Of a stretch of 64,000 nucleotides of DNA, positions 51,564 to 60,657 are shown one piece after another (position 1 is the stretch's first letter; every line of letters begins with the position of its first letter). Made by a program: the position numbers and the translations under genes. The notes below the pieces were generated by a model, which did not search any database, was not told the origin of the DNA, and saw only the letters and a program-made list of their open reading frames with translations. The DNA lies in contig NZ_JTFC01000015.1 in assembly GCF_003991225.1 (NCBI RefSeq), forward strand, positions 1-64,000, read 5' to 3'. The DNA comes from Candidatus Kurthia intestinigallinarum (GTDB taxonomy: Bacteria; Bacillota; Bacilli; Bacillales_A; Planococcaceae).

Positions 51564-52760
51564 ATGGTTAAAGTAGAAACAGAACCGATTAACATAAATT
51601 CACAAGCATTTGAAAACTTGCTAGAAAGCATTCAAGCAGATGCAGAGCTACGCCGTGGACAGGATGCGCGTCTTTTACCGACGAAGGCGATTGAGTGGAT
51701 TAAAGAAGCAAAGCTCGGAGCATTGCGTTTGCCAAAAGAACTTGGTGGGAGCGGTATTACTAATCAGGAATTGTTTGAAGTGATTCGACGTATCGCAACT
51801 GCTGACCCAGATGTTGCGCATGCTTTGCGTTCGCATTTTATTTTCGTTGAGGATAATTTGGCAGCACCAGCTAGTGCGGAACGAACGCGCCGCCTGCAAT
51901 TAGTGGCAGACGGTGCGCTTGTTGGAAATGCTACAACAGAGATTTCAGCCAAGCCTCAAGGCAGTAAACAGTATGATACAACGTTGACGAAAACCGCAAC
52001 AGGATATACATTAAATGGGAGGAAGTATTTTACAACCGGTACATTATATGCAGATTATGTATATGTGCTTGCTGCTGGTGAAGGGAATCGTGTTTTTGTG
52101 GCATTTATTCCGACTAATCGACTGGGAGTACAAGTATTCGATGACTGGGATGGCTTTGGCCAACAATTAACTGCGAGTGGTTCTACAACATTCACGAATG
52201 TAGCCGTAGAGGCGCATGAAGTAATGGAGTTAGCGCGTGAAAAGCAGCAGTATGTGCCGGTTCGTCAGTTATTTTTACAGGCCGTTGCAGCAGGGATTGT
52301 CGAAAGTATTGTCAAAGATAGTGTAGCCTTAGTGAAAAGTCGCCAACGAACGTTTACACATGGGGCAGCAGATCAGGCATCACTTGATCCACTTTTACTG
52401 CAAACAATTGGCGAACTACAGGCCACTAATTTTACGGTAAAAGTAGCATTAACGCAGGCGGCAACAGCACTAGATGAAGCGATTGCTCATCGTGGGACGG
52501 CTGAATTTGCGCAGTATCAGCATGAAGCAGCATTACAAGCAGCCTATTTGAAAATTATCGCTGAGAAAATTTCATTAGAAGCGGCGACAAAGCTTTTTGA
52601 TGTTGGTGGAGCTTCTGCAACAAGACGCGGGGCACATCTTGACAGACATTGGCGGAATTTACGTACCATTGCCTCGCATAATCCTTCTTCATATAAAGCA
52701 AAAGACATTGGCCATTATTTAGTAAATGACGAAGAATTACCGATAAATGGCTATTACTAG
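51564..52760 (+). CDS. SfnB-family sulfur acquisition oxidoreductase (acyl-CoA dehydrogenase fold)
   Basis: A protein of 398 residues with the acyl-CoA dehydrogenase fold: AKLGALRLPKELGGSGI, ADPDVAHALRSHFIFVED, TGYTLNGRKYFTTGTLYADYV and a C-terminal RRGAHLDRHWRNLRTIASHNP. This is the SfnB/DszC/DmoA-linked branch, flavin enzymes tied to sulfone and sulfonate use. It probably acts as an FMNH2-dependent monooxygenase. TAGGAGGACATGAA precedes the ATG, and the gene lies 11 bases after metI. Confidence 0.82.
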   Translation: MVKVETEPININSQAFENLLESIQADAELRRGQDARLLPTKAIEWIKEAKLGALRLPKELGGSGITNQELFEVIRRIATADPDVAHALRSHFIFVEDNLAAPASAERTRRLQLVADGALVGNATTEISAKPQGSKQYDTTLTKTATGYTLNGRKYFTTGTLYADYVYVLAAGEGNRVFVAFIPTNRLGVQVFDDWDGFGQQLTASGSTTFTNVAVEAHEVMELAREKQQYVPVRQLFLQAVAAGIVESIVKDSVALVKSRQRTFTHGAADQASLDPLLLQTIGELQATNFTVKVALTQAATALDEAIAHRGTAEFAQYQHEAALQAAYLKIIAEKISLEAATKLFDVGGASATRRGAHLDRHWRNLRTIASHNPSSYKAKDIGHYLVNDEELPINGYY

Positions 52761-52769
52761 GAGCGAATC

Positions 52770-53894
52770 ATGACAACATTTGAATTTAACCAACAAGTGC
52801 CCATTGAATTTGGTATCGGTGCACTCGACAAACTGCCGCAAATTATTACACGATTGCAGGGAACAAAAGGATTAATCATTTCGACAAAATCAATGATTCA
52901 AAATGGAACGGTTGCGAAAATCAAGGAGCAAAACCCAGCGCTACAAGAGGTGTTTTATGATATTCAGCCAAATCCAACGATTCAAAATACACAGGACTGC
53001 GTAGATTTACTACGTGAGGAGCAGTATGATTTTGCAATTGCACTTGGTGGAGGTAGTGTACTTGATGCCGCAAAAGTAGCGGCTGTACTAGCGCCCACCA
53101 CGGCATCTGTACAGACGTATTTTGACGGTCAGTACATACTTGAAAAAGCTGGACTTCCGCTGATTGCGATTCCGACGACAGCTGGCACTGCAAGTGAAAT
53201 TACAAAAGTATCGGTATTAACGGATACGATATCAGGCAAAAAAGCACCGCTAAATGACGGGCTTCTTTATGCAAGTTATGCACTAATTGACCCTTTATTA
53301 ACAGTAAGCTGTTCGCAAAAAGTGACAGCAACAAGCGGTATTGATGTACTGGCACATTCCCTTGAGGCATTGTATAGCGTAAAACATCAGCCATTTACAG
53401 ATTTATTTGCGAAGCATGCGGCGCGTCTTGTATTTGATTATTTACCGAAGGCTTATGACCACCCAGAGGATATTACGGTCCGTACGAAAATGGCGGAAGC
53501 CTCTGTAGCAGCTGGTATGGCCTTTAATTTAACGCAAACTGCTGCGGCACATGCATGCTCATACCCCTTAACGGAGCAACTTGGTGTGCCACATGGCGAG
53601 GCATGCGCCTTTACGCTACCAGCCTTCTGGGTACATAATGCAATAAATGCACAAGATGATGGCCGCTTAGAAGCGATTAGTCGTGAGTTAGGATTTAACG
53701 ATGCGCATCATTTAGCACAAGCCGTTGAAAAATTAAAAGCCCATTTACAGCTACGCACAACATGGGCGGAGCTTGGTGTGACAACTGATGCCGAACTTCA
53801 GCGCATTGTCGATGATAGCTTTTCAGGCAATATGCTAAATAATCCCGTTGCATTTACACCGGAGACGTTGTTTGAATTTTATAAGGGGATTTAG
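52770..53894 (+). CDS. Iron-containing alcohol dehydrogenase
   Basis: A protein of 374 residues of the group III (Fe-ADH) family. NAD-binding GGGSVLDAAK, the central TTAGTASEITKVSVL and metal-site residues in DVLAHSLEALYS and GVPHGEACAF are visible. As the last gene of the organosulfur operon it may reduce aldehydes released when SsuD cleaves sulfonates. Phosphonoacetaldehyde or maleylacetate reductases are possible relatives. An AGGAGCGAATC site precedes the ATG. Repeat element C follows as terminator. Confidence 0.84.
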   Translation: MTTFEFNQQVPIEFGIGALDKLPQIITRLQGTKGLIISTKSMIQNGTVAKIKEQNPALQEVFYDIQPNPTIQNTQDCVDLLREEQYDFAIALGGGSVLDAAKVAAVLAPTTASVQTYFDGQYILEKAGLPLIAIPTTAGTASEITKVSVLTDTISGKKAPLNDGLLYASYALIDPLLTVSCSQKVTATSGIDVLAHSLEALYSVKHQPFTDLFAKHAARLVFDYLPKAYDHPEDITVRTKMAEASVAAGMAFNLTQTAAAHACSYPLTEQLGVPHGEACAFTLPAFWVHNAINAQDDGRLEAISRELGFNDAHHLAQAVEKLKAHLQLRTTWAELGVTTDAELQRIVDDSFSGNMLNNPVAFTPETLFEFYKGI

Positions 53895-53896
53895 AA

Positions 53897-54033
53897 AAAG
53901 AGGCTGGGACAAAACATGTCATTTTTCTTTTTTAGCGTTCGCAACAAAAAACCGGAACCGCGTCACAGCGCGATTCCGGTTTTTCTTATGCTCCTAGGAG
54001 AGAGTGTCTTACACTTTTGTCCCAGTCACTTTT
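53897..54033 (+). repeat. Short repeat element with terminator hairpin, copy C
   Basis: This copy keeps both terminal inverted repeats: AAAGAGGCTGGGACAAAAC at the left and ACTTTTGTCCCAGTCACTTTT at the right. The core hairpin is CCGGAACCGCG...CGCGATTCCGG. It separates convergent genes. Confidence 0.8.
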
Positions 54034-54035
54034 AT

Positions 54036-55310
54036 TTAAAAATACGTTGTAAGAAACGTATAAATAATAATTATTAGCACCAAATAGCTATACGTTATAA
54101 CTGTATCGATGTATTTTTTAAAGAGTCGATCATAGCGATATTCATAATAAAAATCAACGATAAAAGGAATAAATGAAAAGCAGATTATATAGAGAATAAG
54201 GAATCTACTGTCATGTAAAAAGCCGAAAAACGTAAAGGCAATTGCAGCAACAATCGCAATGATGTGTAGCAAACGATGCTGTTCAGATACGTAATAATAG
54301 CTTCGTGGAATGAATTTAGAGCGATTTCTAGACAGCTGTATGATCATTGGCAAGATGAAACTAGTAAAGACAATAAACAGGAAGAAAATCCAAGTATTCT
54401 TACTCTCTGCAAGCTCGTAAAAGAACCAATCATCACCTGAAAATTTTCCGCCATACACTTTGTTCGTCGCTCTATTATACAGCCAGTAGTTGGCATCATC
54501 TGTATAGACGCGGTATGCAAACATTTCGTCATTTGCATAGTTGATAATGAGGTCGACATTAGGCTCTACATTTTTCGGAAGTGTCGTTTCTTTTGCGTTT
54601 TTTACATACTGTTCAAGCAACTTGATTTTTTTCTCATTTTTCATCACAGTTGTATCTAAATCGAAAAAGGATGTTGTCGCACTAAAAGCGTCTTCATCAT
54701 CCCAAGCGTCGCTAACATAAACTTTTTGAATTGACTCATCCGTTGGGAGAGTGGATGTTGAGAATATGTAGTCGGTATTCATGGCGGTCATAAATAAAAG
54801 AATAAGAGCAACACCAATGCCCGCCATGATTAGTGGGTACATAAGGTCTTTTGGACGTTTTTGTAAGGGTACATTTTCGATGTGCGCCGTAATACGTGCC
54901 TGCATCGCTTCGTCAAAGTGGTCTTCATGAGAGCGCCCGAAAAGATCTTTATTCAATGTCTCATAGGCTTTCGCAAGCATTTTATCGACCTTGGGCTCAG
55001 AATACGTTAGAAATTTACTGATTTCATACGAATGTAAATGCGCATACTCCGCTAAAATAATAACGTCCTTTAACTTTGTAGATTGTTTAAATGGTACGGT
55101 TTTTTTCTTTTTCTGAACATACTGTTTACTGAAATTCATTGTATCCTTTAATAGCATCGTTTCGAATTCAGTTGATTTTACATTGCTTTTAGATGCTGCA
55201 AGAAAAACTTTTTGCAGGACTTCCTCTGCAGCATGCCAGTCTTCTGTATAGAAATACGCCATTTGTAAATGGGTATTGCCGTAGGTTGACATGATTTGTT
55301 GTAAATCCAA
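54036..55310 (-). CDS. Fused sigma-like / anti-sigma-like membrane protein
   Basis: A single protein of 424 residues. Residues 1-140 match the ECF sigma factor at 13632 (MSTYGNTHLQMAYFYTEDWH aligned with MTTYGEACIRFAYLYTKDWN, and AAEEVLQKVFLA with AAEEVVQDVFLA) including a region 4-like part, but region 2/4 residues have drifted. Residues about 145-424 match the anti-sigma protein at 14131: EAMQARITAHIENVPLQK, one helix, an outer domain, four helices and DFYYEYRYDRLFKKY. TTG at 55310 follows GGAGGTG. It may be a membrane-tethered sigma factor or a decayed, inactive sensor. Confidence 0.75.
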   Translation of the reverse strand: MDLQQIMSTYGNTHLQMAYFYTEDWHAAEEVLQKVFLAASKSNVKSTEFETMLLKDTMNFSKQYVQKKKKTVPFKQSTKLKDVIILAEYAHLHSYEISKFLTYSEPKVDKMLAKAYETLNKDLFGRSHEDHFDEAMQARITAHIENVPLQKRPKDLMYPLIMAGIGVALILLFMTAMNTDYIFSTSTLPTDESIQKVYVSDAWDDEDAFSATTSFFDLDTTVMKNEKKIKLLEQYVKNAKETTLPKNVEPNVDLIINYANDEMFAYRVYTDDANYWLYNRATNKVYGGKFSGDDWFFYELAESKNTWIFFLFIVFTSFILPMIIQLSRNRSKFIPRSYYYVSEQHRLLHIIAIVAAIAFTFFGFLHDSRFLILYIICFSFIPFIVDFYYEYRYDRLFKKYIDTVITYSYLVLIIIIYTFLTTYF

Positions 55311-55411
55311 AAAAACACCTCCTATTATTTTCCTTCTTTTATTGTCTCAAATAATTACAATACATGCACAGGAAAATATTATTTTTTTGATAGTTTCCCA
55401 AAAAATAAGAA

Positions 55412-55446
55412 AAAACCCGCTCCTCTAAAGGAACGGGCTTTTTTTA
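55412..55446 (-). terminator. Terminator of the LTA synthase gene
   Basis: AAGCCCGTTCCT and AGGAGCGGGTTTT arms, overlapping the LTA synthase stop codon, with a T-run on each strand. Confidence 0.85.
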
Positions 55447-57414
55447 TTTACCAGTAGCATTTGGATCTGGATTTGTGTAATCAAGCTTCAATGGATCTGC
55501 TGGTGTATAGTCAGTCGGTGTATAGAAACGTAAGAGGTCACCATTAACGATTTGATCTGAAATCCCTAATTTCGTACTTACTTCAGCACTTGTTTCTTTC
55601 GCTTTTTCAATACGTGCTAAATCCTTTTTCTTTTCAGGGTCTAGCTGTTTACCTGTTTTCGTATCGTATACTTTTTCATCAATTGAGTAAACCGATGGGC
55701 TTGTGAAATCACCATTACGGAATGCGACAACTTCCTTATGATCTTTCGATAATAAGTCAGTACCTAATTGAACGTATTTTTGTGTATCTTCGCCAAGTAA
55801 GTGTAAAATTGTTGGCAGCATATCGATTTGACCACCATACGTATGTTTTACGCCACCTTGCATACCTGGTACGTGAATGAATAAAGGAACACGTTGTAGA
55901 CCAGCGTTTTCATAAGGTGTAACTTCCTTACCAATGATTTGTTCCATCGCTTTGTTGTGGTTGCTTGAGATACCATAGTGGTCACCGTAAAGAACGACCA
56001 TTGTATTATCCGCAAGACCATCTTTTTCTAACTGTTTGAAGAATTGTTTAACCGATTCATCTAAGTAGCGAGCTGTTTGGAAGTAGTCATCGACACTGGC
56101 GTCACCCGTTGTTTCTTTATCGATTGTAACTAAATCTTGGTCCATTTTATAAGGGAAGTGGTTACCTACTGTAATTAACTTCGTATAGAATGGCTGTGGT
56201 AAATCATTTAACATCGGACGAGATTGTGTGAAGAATGGTTTATCAAGTAAGCCATATTCAGCCATATCTTTATCAGATGATGTATCATAATAGCTCGCAT
56301 CATAGAATTCATCGTAACCGAATTGTTTATAAATCACGTTACGGTTCCAGAAGCTACCGTTATTACCATGGAATACAGCAGATGTGTAGCCATTATCTTT
56401 TAAAATATTTGGTGCTGCTTGGTACGTATTTTGTCCCTTCGTAATAAACGCAGAGCCTTGTGGTAAACCGAATAATGAGTTTTCTAACATAAACTCAGCA
56501 TCGGATGTTTTACCTTGACCAGTTTGGTGGAAGAAATTATCAAAATACAATGTTTCATTATTTTTTGTTAGTTTATTTAAGAATGGTGTGACTTCTTCAC
56601 CGTTAATCTTATAGTCTAATAAGAATGTTTGGAACGACTCTAAGTGTAAATAAACAACGTTCATATCTTTTGCGACACCAAAGTACTCTTTATCTGGCGC
56701 TGCGTAGTTAGAGCGTGTGTAGTTTAACACTTCTGAAATATCACTGCTATCTGCTAATGCACGTTGTGATGATGCTTGTGCTGTTTCAACTGAATCATAT
56801 AATGTGTAGTTGTACATACCTAAGTATTTCACGATGTATGAACGGTCAAAACCGCGAGATAGTAATTGTGGACGGTCCATTTCAGCTAATGCTAAGTTGA
56901 ATAAAGAAATCGCGATGGCAGCCGTTACTAACGTGCTACCTTTTTTAGCAGTAATGCGTTTATCGCCAGTTAAGACATTTTTCTTTTTCACACGTAGGTA
57001 AATTAATAACGCTACGTCGACAAAGTATAAAATATCTGTCACATGTAATAATGATAAGACACTACCACCTAAATCACCGAAGTTTTGTGTTTGTGTAACA
57101 GTCGGTAATGTGATGAAATCGCTAAAGAAGCGATAATACACAGCATTTGCGAATAATAAAATCGTCACTAACGTGTAAATAACGACTAATGCGGTCAATT
57201 TTCGTTTGTCTTTTTTGAATAGGAACGAAATTGCTAACAACAGCATAACCGCGCCTAACGGGTTAATGAATAATAAGAAATGCTGTAAAACGCCTTTTAC
57301 TTCAAGATTAAATTGTGTGATTTGTACAATATACGTTTTAATCCAAAGCACGATGACAGCTACAGCATAAATTCCCGCAAAGTGATTCAGCGAGAATTTG
57401 TTGTTTTTCAACAT
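55444..57414 (-). CDS. Lipoteichoic acid synthase-family protein (LtaS-like)
   Basis: A protein of 656 residues with five N-terminal membrane helices (about 10-190) and an extracellular sulfatase-fold domain (about 250-600). Catalytic features are the Thr in FFHQTGQGKTSDAEF, VYLHLESFQTF, the metal site in VVLYGDHYGIS and HFPYK. LtaS polymerises glycerol phosphate from phosphatidylglycerol onto a glycolipid anchor. Length and layout match LtaS/YfnI/YqgS; which paralogue is unclear. It is monocistronic with its own terminator. Confidence 0.87.
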   Translation of the reverse strand: MLKNNKFSLNHFAGIYAVAVIVLWIKTYIVQITQFNLEVKGVLQHFLLFINPLGAVMLLLAISFLFKKDKRKLTALVVIYTLVTILLFANAVYYRFFSDFITLPTVTQTQNFGDLGGSVLSLLHVTDILYFVDVALLIYLRVKKKNVLTGDKRITAKKGSTLVTAAIAISLFNLALAEMDRPQLLSRGFDRSYIVKYLGMYNYTLYDSVETAQASSQRALADSSDISEVLNYTRSNYAAPDKEYFGVAKDMNVVYLHLESFQTFLLDYKINGEEVTPFLNKLTKNNETLYFDNFFHQTGQGKTSDAEFMLENSLFGLPQGSAFITKGQNTYQAAPNILKDNGYTSAVFHGNNGSFWNRNVIYKQFGYDEFYDASYYDTSSDKDMAEYGLLDKPFFTQSRPMLNDLPQPFYTKLITVGNHFPYKMDQDLVTIDKETTGDASVDDYFQTARYLDESVKQFFKQLEKDGLADNTMVVLYGDHYGISSNHNKAMEQIIGKEVTPYENAGLQRVPLFIHVPGMQGGVKHTYGGQIDMLPTILHLLGEDTQKYVQLGTDLLSKDHKEVVAFRNGDFTSPSVYSIDEKVYDTKTGKQLDPEKKKDLARIEKAKETSAEVSTKLGISDQIVNGDLLRFYTPTDYTPADPLKLDYTNPDPNATGK

Positions 57415-57546
57415 ACGTTTCCACCTGCTTTATAAAATTACTATTATTATTATGAAAAAACATATTTAAGAACGATTTTACCGTAAAAAGGTTCCATTGA
57501 ACAGTGTAAAAACTTGTGAAACCACCTGTGTTATATGGAGTTTTGC

Positions 57547-58194
57547 TTATTTTAAAATAATTGACACCAATTTGTCAAAATGTGGCACAATATGGTCTGC
57601 TTTCTTAAGTTCAGATGCTTGAGAGAAGTCGAAACAGACGCCAATGGAGACAAGGCCATTATCCGCCGCTGCCGCAATATCTGATGCACGATCACCGACC
57701 ACAAAGCCTGATGTAATATGCTGTTCTTTTAGCGCATTCGCTACAAGCTCGGATTTGTTACCTGAACGAATACCTTCAATACTATACACCTTTTGAATAT
57801 AGCGATGCAATGCAAAATGCTCCACAATCGCATTTAAATAGGGAAGTTGCCCATTGCTTGCGATATAGAGTGGAAATTTCTCTGAAAGCTGTGCGAGCGT
57901 TTCCTCTACACCTGTATATAACGCACCAGTGCCTTGTTCAATTTCATGAATCAATGCTTGTTGGAAGAAGGCATTGCTAGCCTCCCGTGTAGCGTCCGAG
58001 TGCATCGGGCATAATTTCTCCCATACAATAGGAAGCGGGACCCCCATAATGTCGCGATAAAGATTGAGCGGCGTCTCACCACTCCAGAGATTATTCGTGC
58101 GTAACTGCTCGAAAGTTGCTTCAAGTGCGGGCTCTAAAATTAAATTTGTTTGAAACAATGTCCCATCCATATCAAAAAAAATAGCATGTTCCAT
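57547..58194 (-). CDS. HAD-family phosphatase (phosphoglycolate phosphatase-like)
   Basis: A protein of 215 residues with HAD motif I FFDMDGTLFQT, motif II YIASNGQL, the motif III lysine in SGNKSELVANAL and motif IV VVGDRASDIAAAADNG. The helical cap between about 15 and 85 suits the Gph/PGMB subfamily. It probably dephosphorylates a small sugar or organic phosphate. A small membrane protein gene lies 24 bases upstream on the same strand, so the two may be cotranscribed. Confidence 0.83.
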   Translation of the reverse strand: MEHAIFFDMDGTLFQTNLILEPALEATFEQLRTNNLWSGETPLNLYRDIMGVPLPIVWEKLCPMHSDATREASNAFFQQALIHEIEQGTGALYTGVEETLAQLSEKFPLYIASNGQLPYLNAIVEHFALHRYIQKVYSIEGIRSGNKSELVANALKEQHITSGFVVGDRASDIAAAADNGLVSIGVCFDFSQASELKKADHIVPHFDKLVSIILK

Positions 58195-58218
58195 ATGTAA
58201 TTCCCCGTTTCTACTAAA

Positions 58219-58491
58219 CTAGTCCTGAATTTTACGTAAATGCATCATATTGAGTAGAGCAGTCAATACAGCAAGTGTGATACAGGCCTTTAGCGTAAAA
58301 GCGCTTGTATCCGCTAAGGCGCTCGTATCATTTGCTAAGACAAACTGGTGTTGCATCGTCATCTGACAGCATATCGCCACGATGCAAGCTGTAAAGCTGA
58401 TGAATAGATTACGTTGAGATTTTGTCCGTGAAGCAAAGACGGGCACTGAAATCGCGGTGAGCGCTGCAGTAATTGTTATCAGTAATAACAT
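58219..58491 (-). CDS. Small membrane protein, 90 residues
   Basis: Starting MLLLITITAALTAISVPVFA after AAAAGGAGTGGATAAT, it has three hydrophobic segments (about 1-18, 27-45 and 60-80). The frame could extend upstream to 58602, but that part lies in an inverted-repeat arm and lacks a ribosome binding site. It precedes the HAD gene in a likely operon. No family recognised. Confidence 0.6.
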   Translation of the reverse strand: MLLLITITAALTAISVPVFASRTKSQRNLFISFTACIVAICCQMTMQHQFVLANDTSALADTSAFTLKACITLAVLTALLNMMHLRKIQD

Positions 58492-58579
58492 ATTATCCAC
58501 TCCTTTTGGAATAGGACGGGGGTGAAAAGTGGGAGGTTGCATTTTTAAATGAACAATCAGAAATCGCTCATAACCCCAG

Positions 58580-59091
58580 AAAGCGTGTTTTGGATACGAC
58601 ATATCTAGAAATATGCGACATGTGCATGTAGATAGGGCTGTATACGTAATAAAGATTTGCTTAGAATCAGCATTAAAACAAATAAATAATAAGGAGAAGC
58701 GGATAGTTACGATAGTTTGTTAAATAAGGTGATTACGTTATAACACAAAACGCCCCTTTTTCTGCTTTTTTGGGCTTATTTGGGTGCTCTACCGGAAATA
58801 TAGACATTGGTGTCATTTTTCGAATAAATGTCATGTAACGCTGCAAATTGTGTGAATTTTGACGGGGAATCAACCGCCAGGGAAGCGAAATGAACCTCTT
58901 TTGTTTAATTTCCGGTAAAAAACCACCGAATGGCTTCCTTAAAAATAGTAAACAAACGCCATAAAAATAGTAAATAAAAATTTTGGTTGACAGGATATGC
59001 AGGATGAATGATAAATAGAAGGTTTTATCATAGGTGAAAGGACGTTGTTTGGCACATATTTAGAAATATGTTGTATCCAAAACACGCTCTC
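58580..59091. repeat. Non-coding segment bounded by long inverted repeats
   Basis: AAGCGTGTTTTGGATACGAC (from 58582) and its near-perfect inverse GTTGTATCCAAAACACGCT (to about 59089) bound about 500 bp. Similarity continues into TAGAAATATG on both sides. A smaller inverted pair, ACCGGAAAT and ATTTCCGGT, lies inside (about 58791-58918). No gene is seen between 58492 and 59403. Confidence 0.6.
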
Positions 59092-59212
59092 TCGGCTAAT
59101 GACGAAAATGAATGGTTGCTTTTTGAAAAATTGTTTGAAATGAACACGTTAGGAAAACGAATGCGTTAGTTTCGATATTAGGTTGCGATTTTAAGTATTT
59201 GAAAAGATTTCA

Positions 59213-59279
59213 CTTAATAAATTAATTTATCAATTAGTTAGTTAGTAAATTAATTTGTTAATAAATTAATTGTAATTAA
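59213..59279. repeat. A/T-only dispersed repeat (distant copy)
   Basis: CAATTAGTTAGTTAGTAAATT and TTAATTTGTTAATAAATTAA; the only family copy seen right of 41 kb. Confidence 0.55.
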
Positions 59280-59403
59280 GAAAAGGAACTTGCTTTTGGA
59301 AATCACAAACTCAATCTAGAATAATTGAAAATCTCTATTAAATAGTAAAAGAAGAAGCTTCTGTGTACGAAGCGGCGTCTTCTCTTATATGGAGGAGATT
59401 GTT

Positions 59404-59787
59404 ATGAAAAAGATTATGATAGGTATTGTAGGTGCTATAGCAGTTATTTTCATCGTAGCAGTTGTCATGAAACTAACGAGTACCGAATATAAAATTGCGT
59501 CTGCGGTGAAGGCGGGCGAAACAAAGATTGATTTAAAAGAGGTTACGAATACGGAATGGACAAATGTGGGAATTATGATACCTTATACTTCAGATAAAGC
59601 GATTGAAGAATATATGGATATTGAATTTACGGGGAATAATCGAGGCATTGATATGCTTGATGACCGCTTTTTACTCGTATTTGCAGATGATAAAACAGAT
59701 GTAAAAACTGTGAAGCTGAGCAATGAAGAGCTAGTCTATCATATAGAAGATAATCGCTATTTGATTATAGAGAAAAGGACTGATTAA
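59404..59787 (+). CDS. Membrane-anchored hypothetical protein, 127 residues
   Basis: An N-terminal helix (MKKIMIGIVGAIAVIFIVAVVM) is followed by an outer domain of about 100 residues rich in acidic residues and beta-strands. The start is the ATG after GGAGGAGATTGTT; the in-frame ATG at 59389 overlaps that site. The stop is immediately followed by the ATG of the HIT gene, so the two are cotranscribed. Family unknown. Confidence 0.68.
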   Translation: MKKIMIGIVGAIAVIFIVAVVMKLTSTEYKIASAVKAGETKIDLKEVTNTEWTNVGIMIPYTSDKAIEEYMDIEFTGNNRGIDMLDDRFLLVFADDKTDVKTVKLSNEELVYHIEDNRYLIIEKRTD

Positions 59788-60183
59788 ATGACGTGCATTT
59801 TTTGCCATAGCATCACAGCGGCACAAATTCTTACGGAAACAGCGCATTTTAAGGTGGTTTTTGACATTGATCCAATTCAACAAGGGCATGTACTTATTCT
59901 TTCTAAGGAACATCTCATGGATTTACGCGAGCTGTCAGAGGTACAGTTATTAGAGCTACATAACATTGAGAAGGCGATTATCACAATTTTTGAACAGGAG
60001 TTGTTGGTGGATGGCGTCAGTGTTATTCAAAATAATGGGGCCATTATGGATGAAGGTACACATTTTCATGTGCATCTCGTGCCGCGGTATAAGGGTGATA
60101 ACTTTTGGGAGCATCATATCGTAAATCAAAAAGCGGCAGCTCTTGAAACAGTAAAATTGCGGTTAAAACGTCTGGCGAAATAG
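59788..60183 (+). CDS. HIT-family protein (nucleotide hydrolase/transferase)
   Basis: A protein of 131 residues with the histidine-triad motif HFHVHLVPR and an N-terminal CIFCHS zinc-type start typical of Hint/Fhit-like HIT proteins. They hydrolyse nucleoside phosphoramidates or dinucleoside polyphosphates, using the central His. It starts directly after the stop of the upstream membrane protein, with AAAGGAC as a weak ribosome binding site, suggesting translational coupling. Confidence 0.87.
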   Translation: MTCIFCHSITAAQILTETAHFKVVFDIDPIQQGHVLILSKEHLMDLRELSEVQLLELHNIEKAIITIFEQELLVDGVSVIQNNGAIMDEGTHFHVHLVPRYKGDNFWEHHIVNQKAAALETVKLRLKRLAK

Positions 60184-60217
60184 TCAGGCGTTTTTCTATG
60201 GCGTAAATATCCAATAA

Positions 60218-60530
60218 TTATTCAAAACTCCGTACACTATACGCTTGATACGCCTTTGCACATCGTGCGAGTTGGTCATTTGTTAGGTGATTGACGCTGT
60301 AACGTAAAAAAGACGGTAGATAAGTCATGCCAATTATGCAACAGGTGGCTTCAAATAGCTGAAGTAAGCTTTCTAGGGAGAAGCCAACTGCACCTGTAGG
60401 ATAGAAATTTTCTTCGGCATCACCGGCTGTTACTTCTGTGCAACATTTATTTCTTCAACTCGCTGTACCTCATTAACATGATGGACAGTTATCGATGAAT
60501 CAAATTCCTGTATGAAAAAGAAGAATGATT
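60218..60530 (-). pseudogene. NAD(P)H oxidoreductase (flavodoxin-fold) remnant with internal deletion
   Basis: A C-terminal piece, EVTAGDAEENFYPTGAVGFS then LLQLFEATCCIIGMTYLPSF, ends at 60218. An N-terminal piece, QEFDSSITVHHVNEVQRVEE, lies just upstream in another frame. Both resemble KefF/YwrO-type quinone oxidoreductases, but the middle (flavin-binding) part is missing and the frame is broken. Confidence 0.65.
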
Positions 60531-60612
60531 GTTTTTATTTGAATGGCTCCTTGTGCAGCTAATGTTAAGTCGATTGCACTGGTTACTTTGTAAATACACA
60601 TTTAAAACAACA

Positions 60613-60647
60613 TAAAAAAACAGGAAATGCAATGGCACTTCCTGGAG
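60613..60647 (-). terminator. Terminator of the secreted protein gene
   Basis: CAGGAA...TTTCCTG arms followed by TTTTTTT on the minus strand. Confidence 0.75.
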
Positions 60648-60657
60648 TCGATAGATG

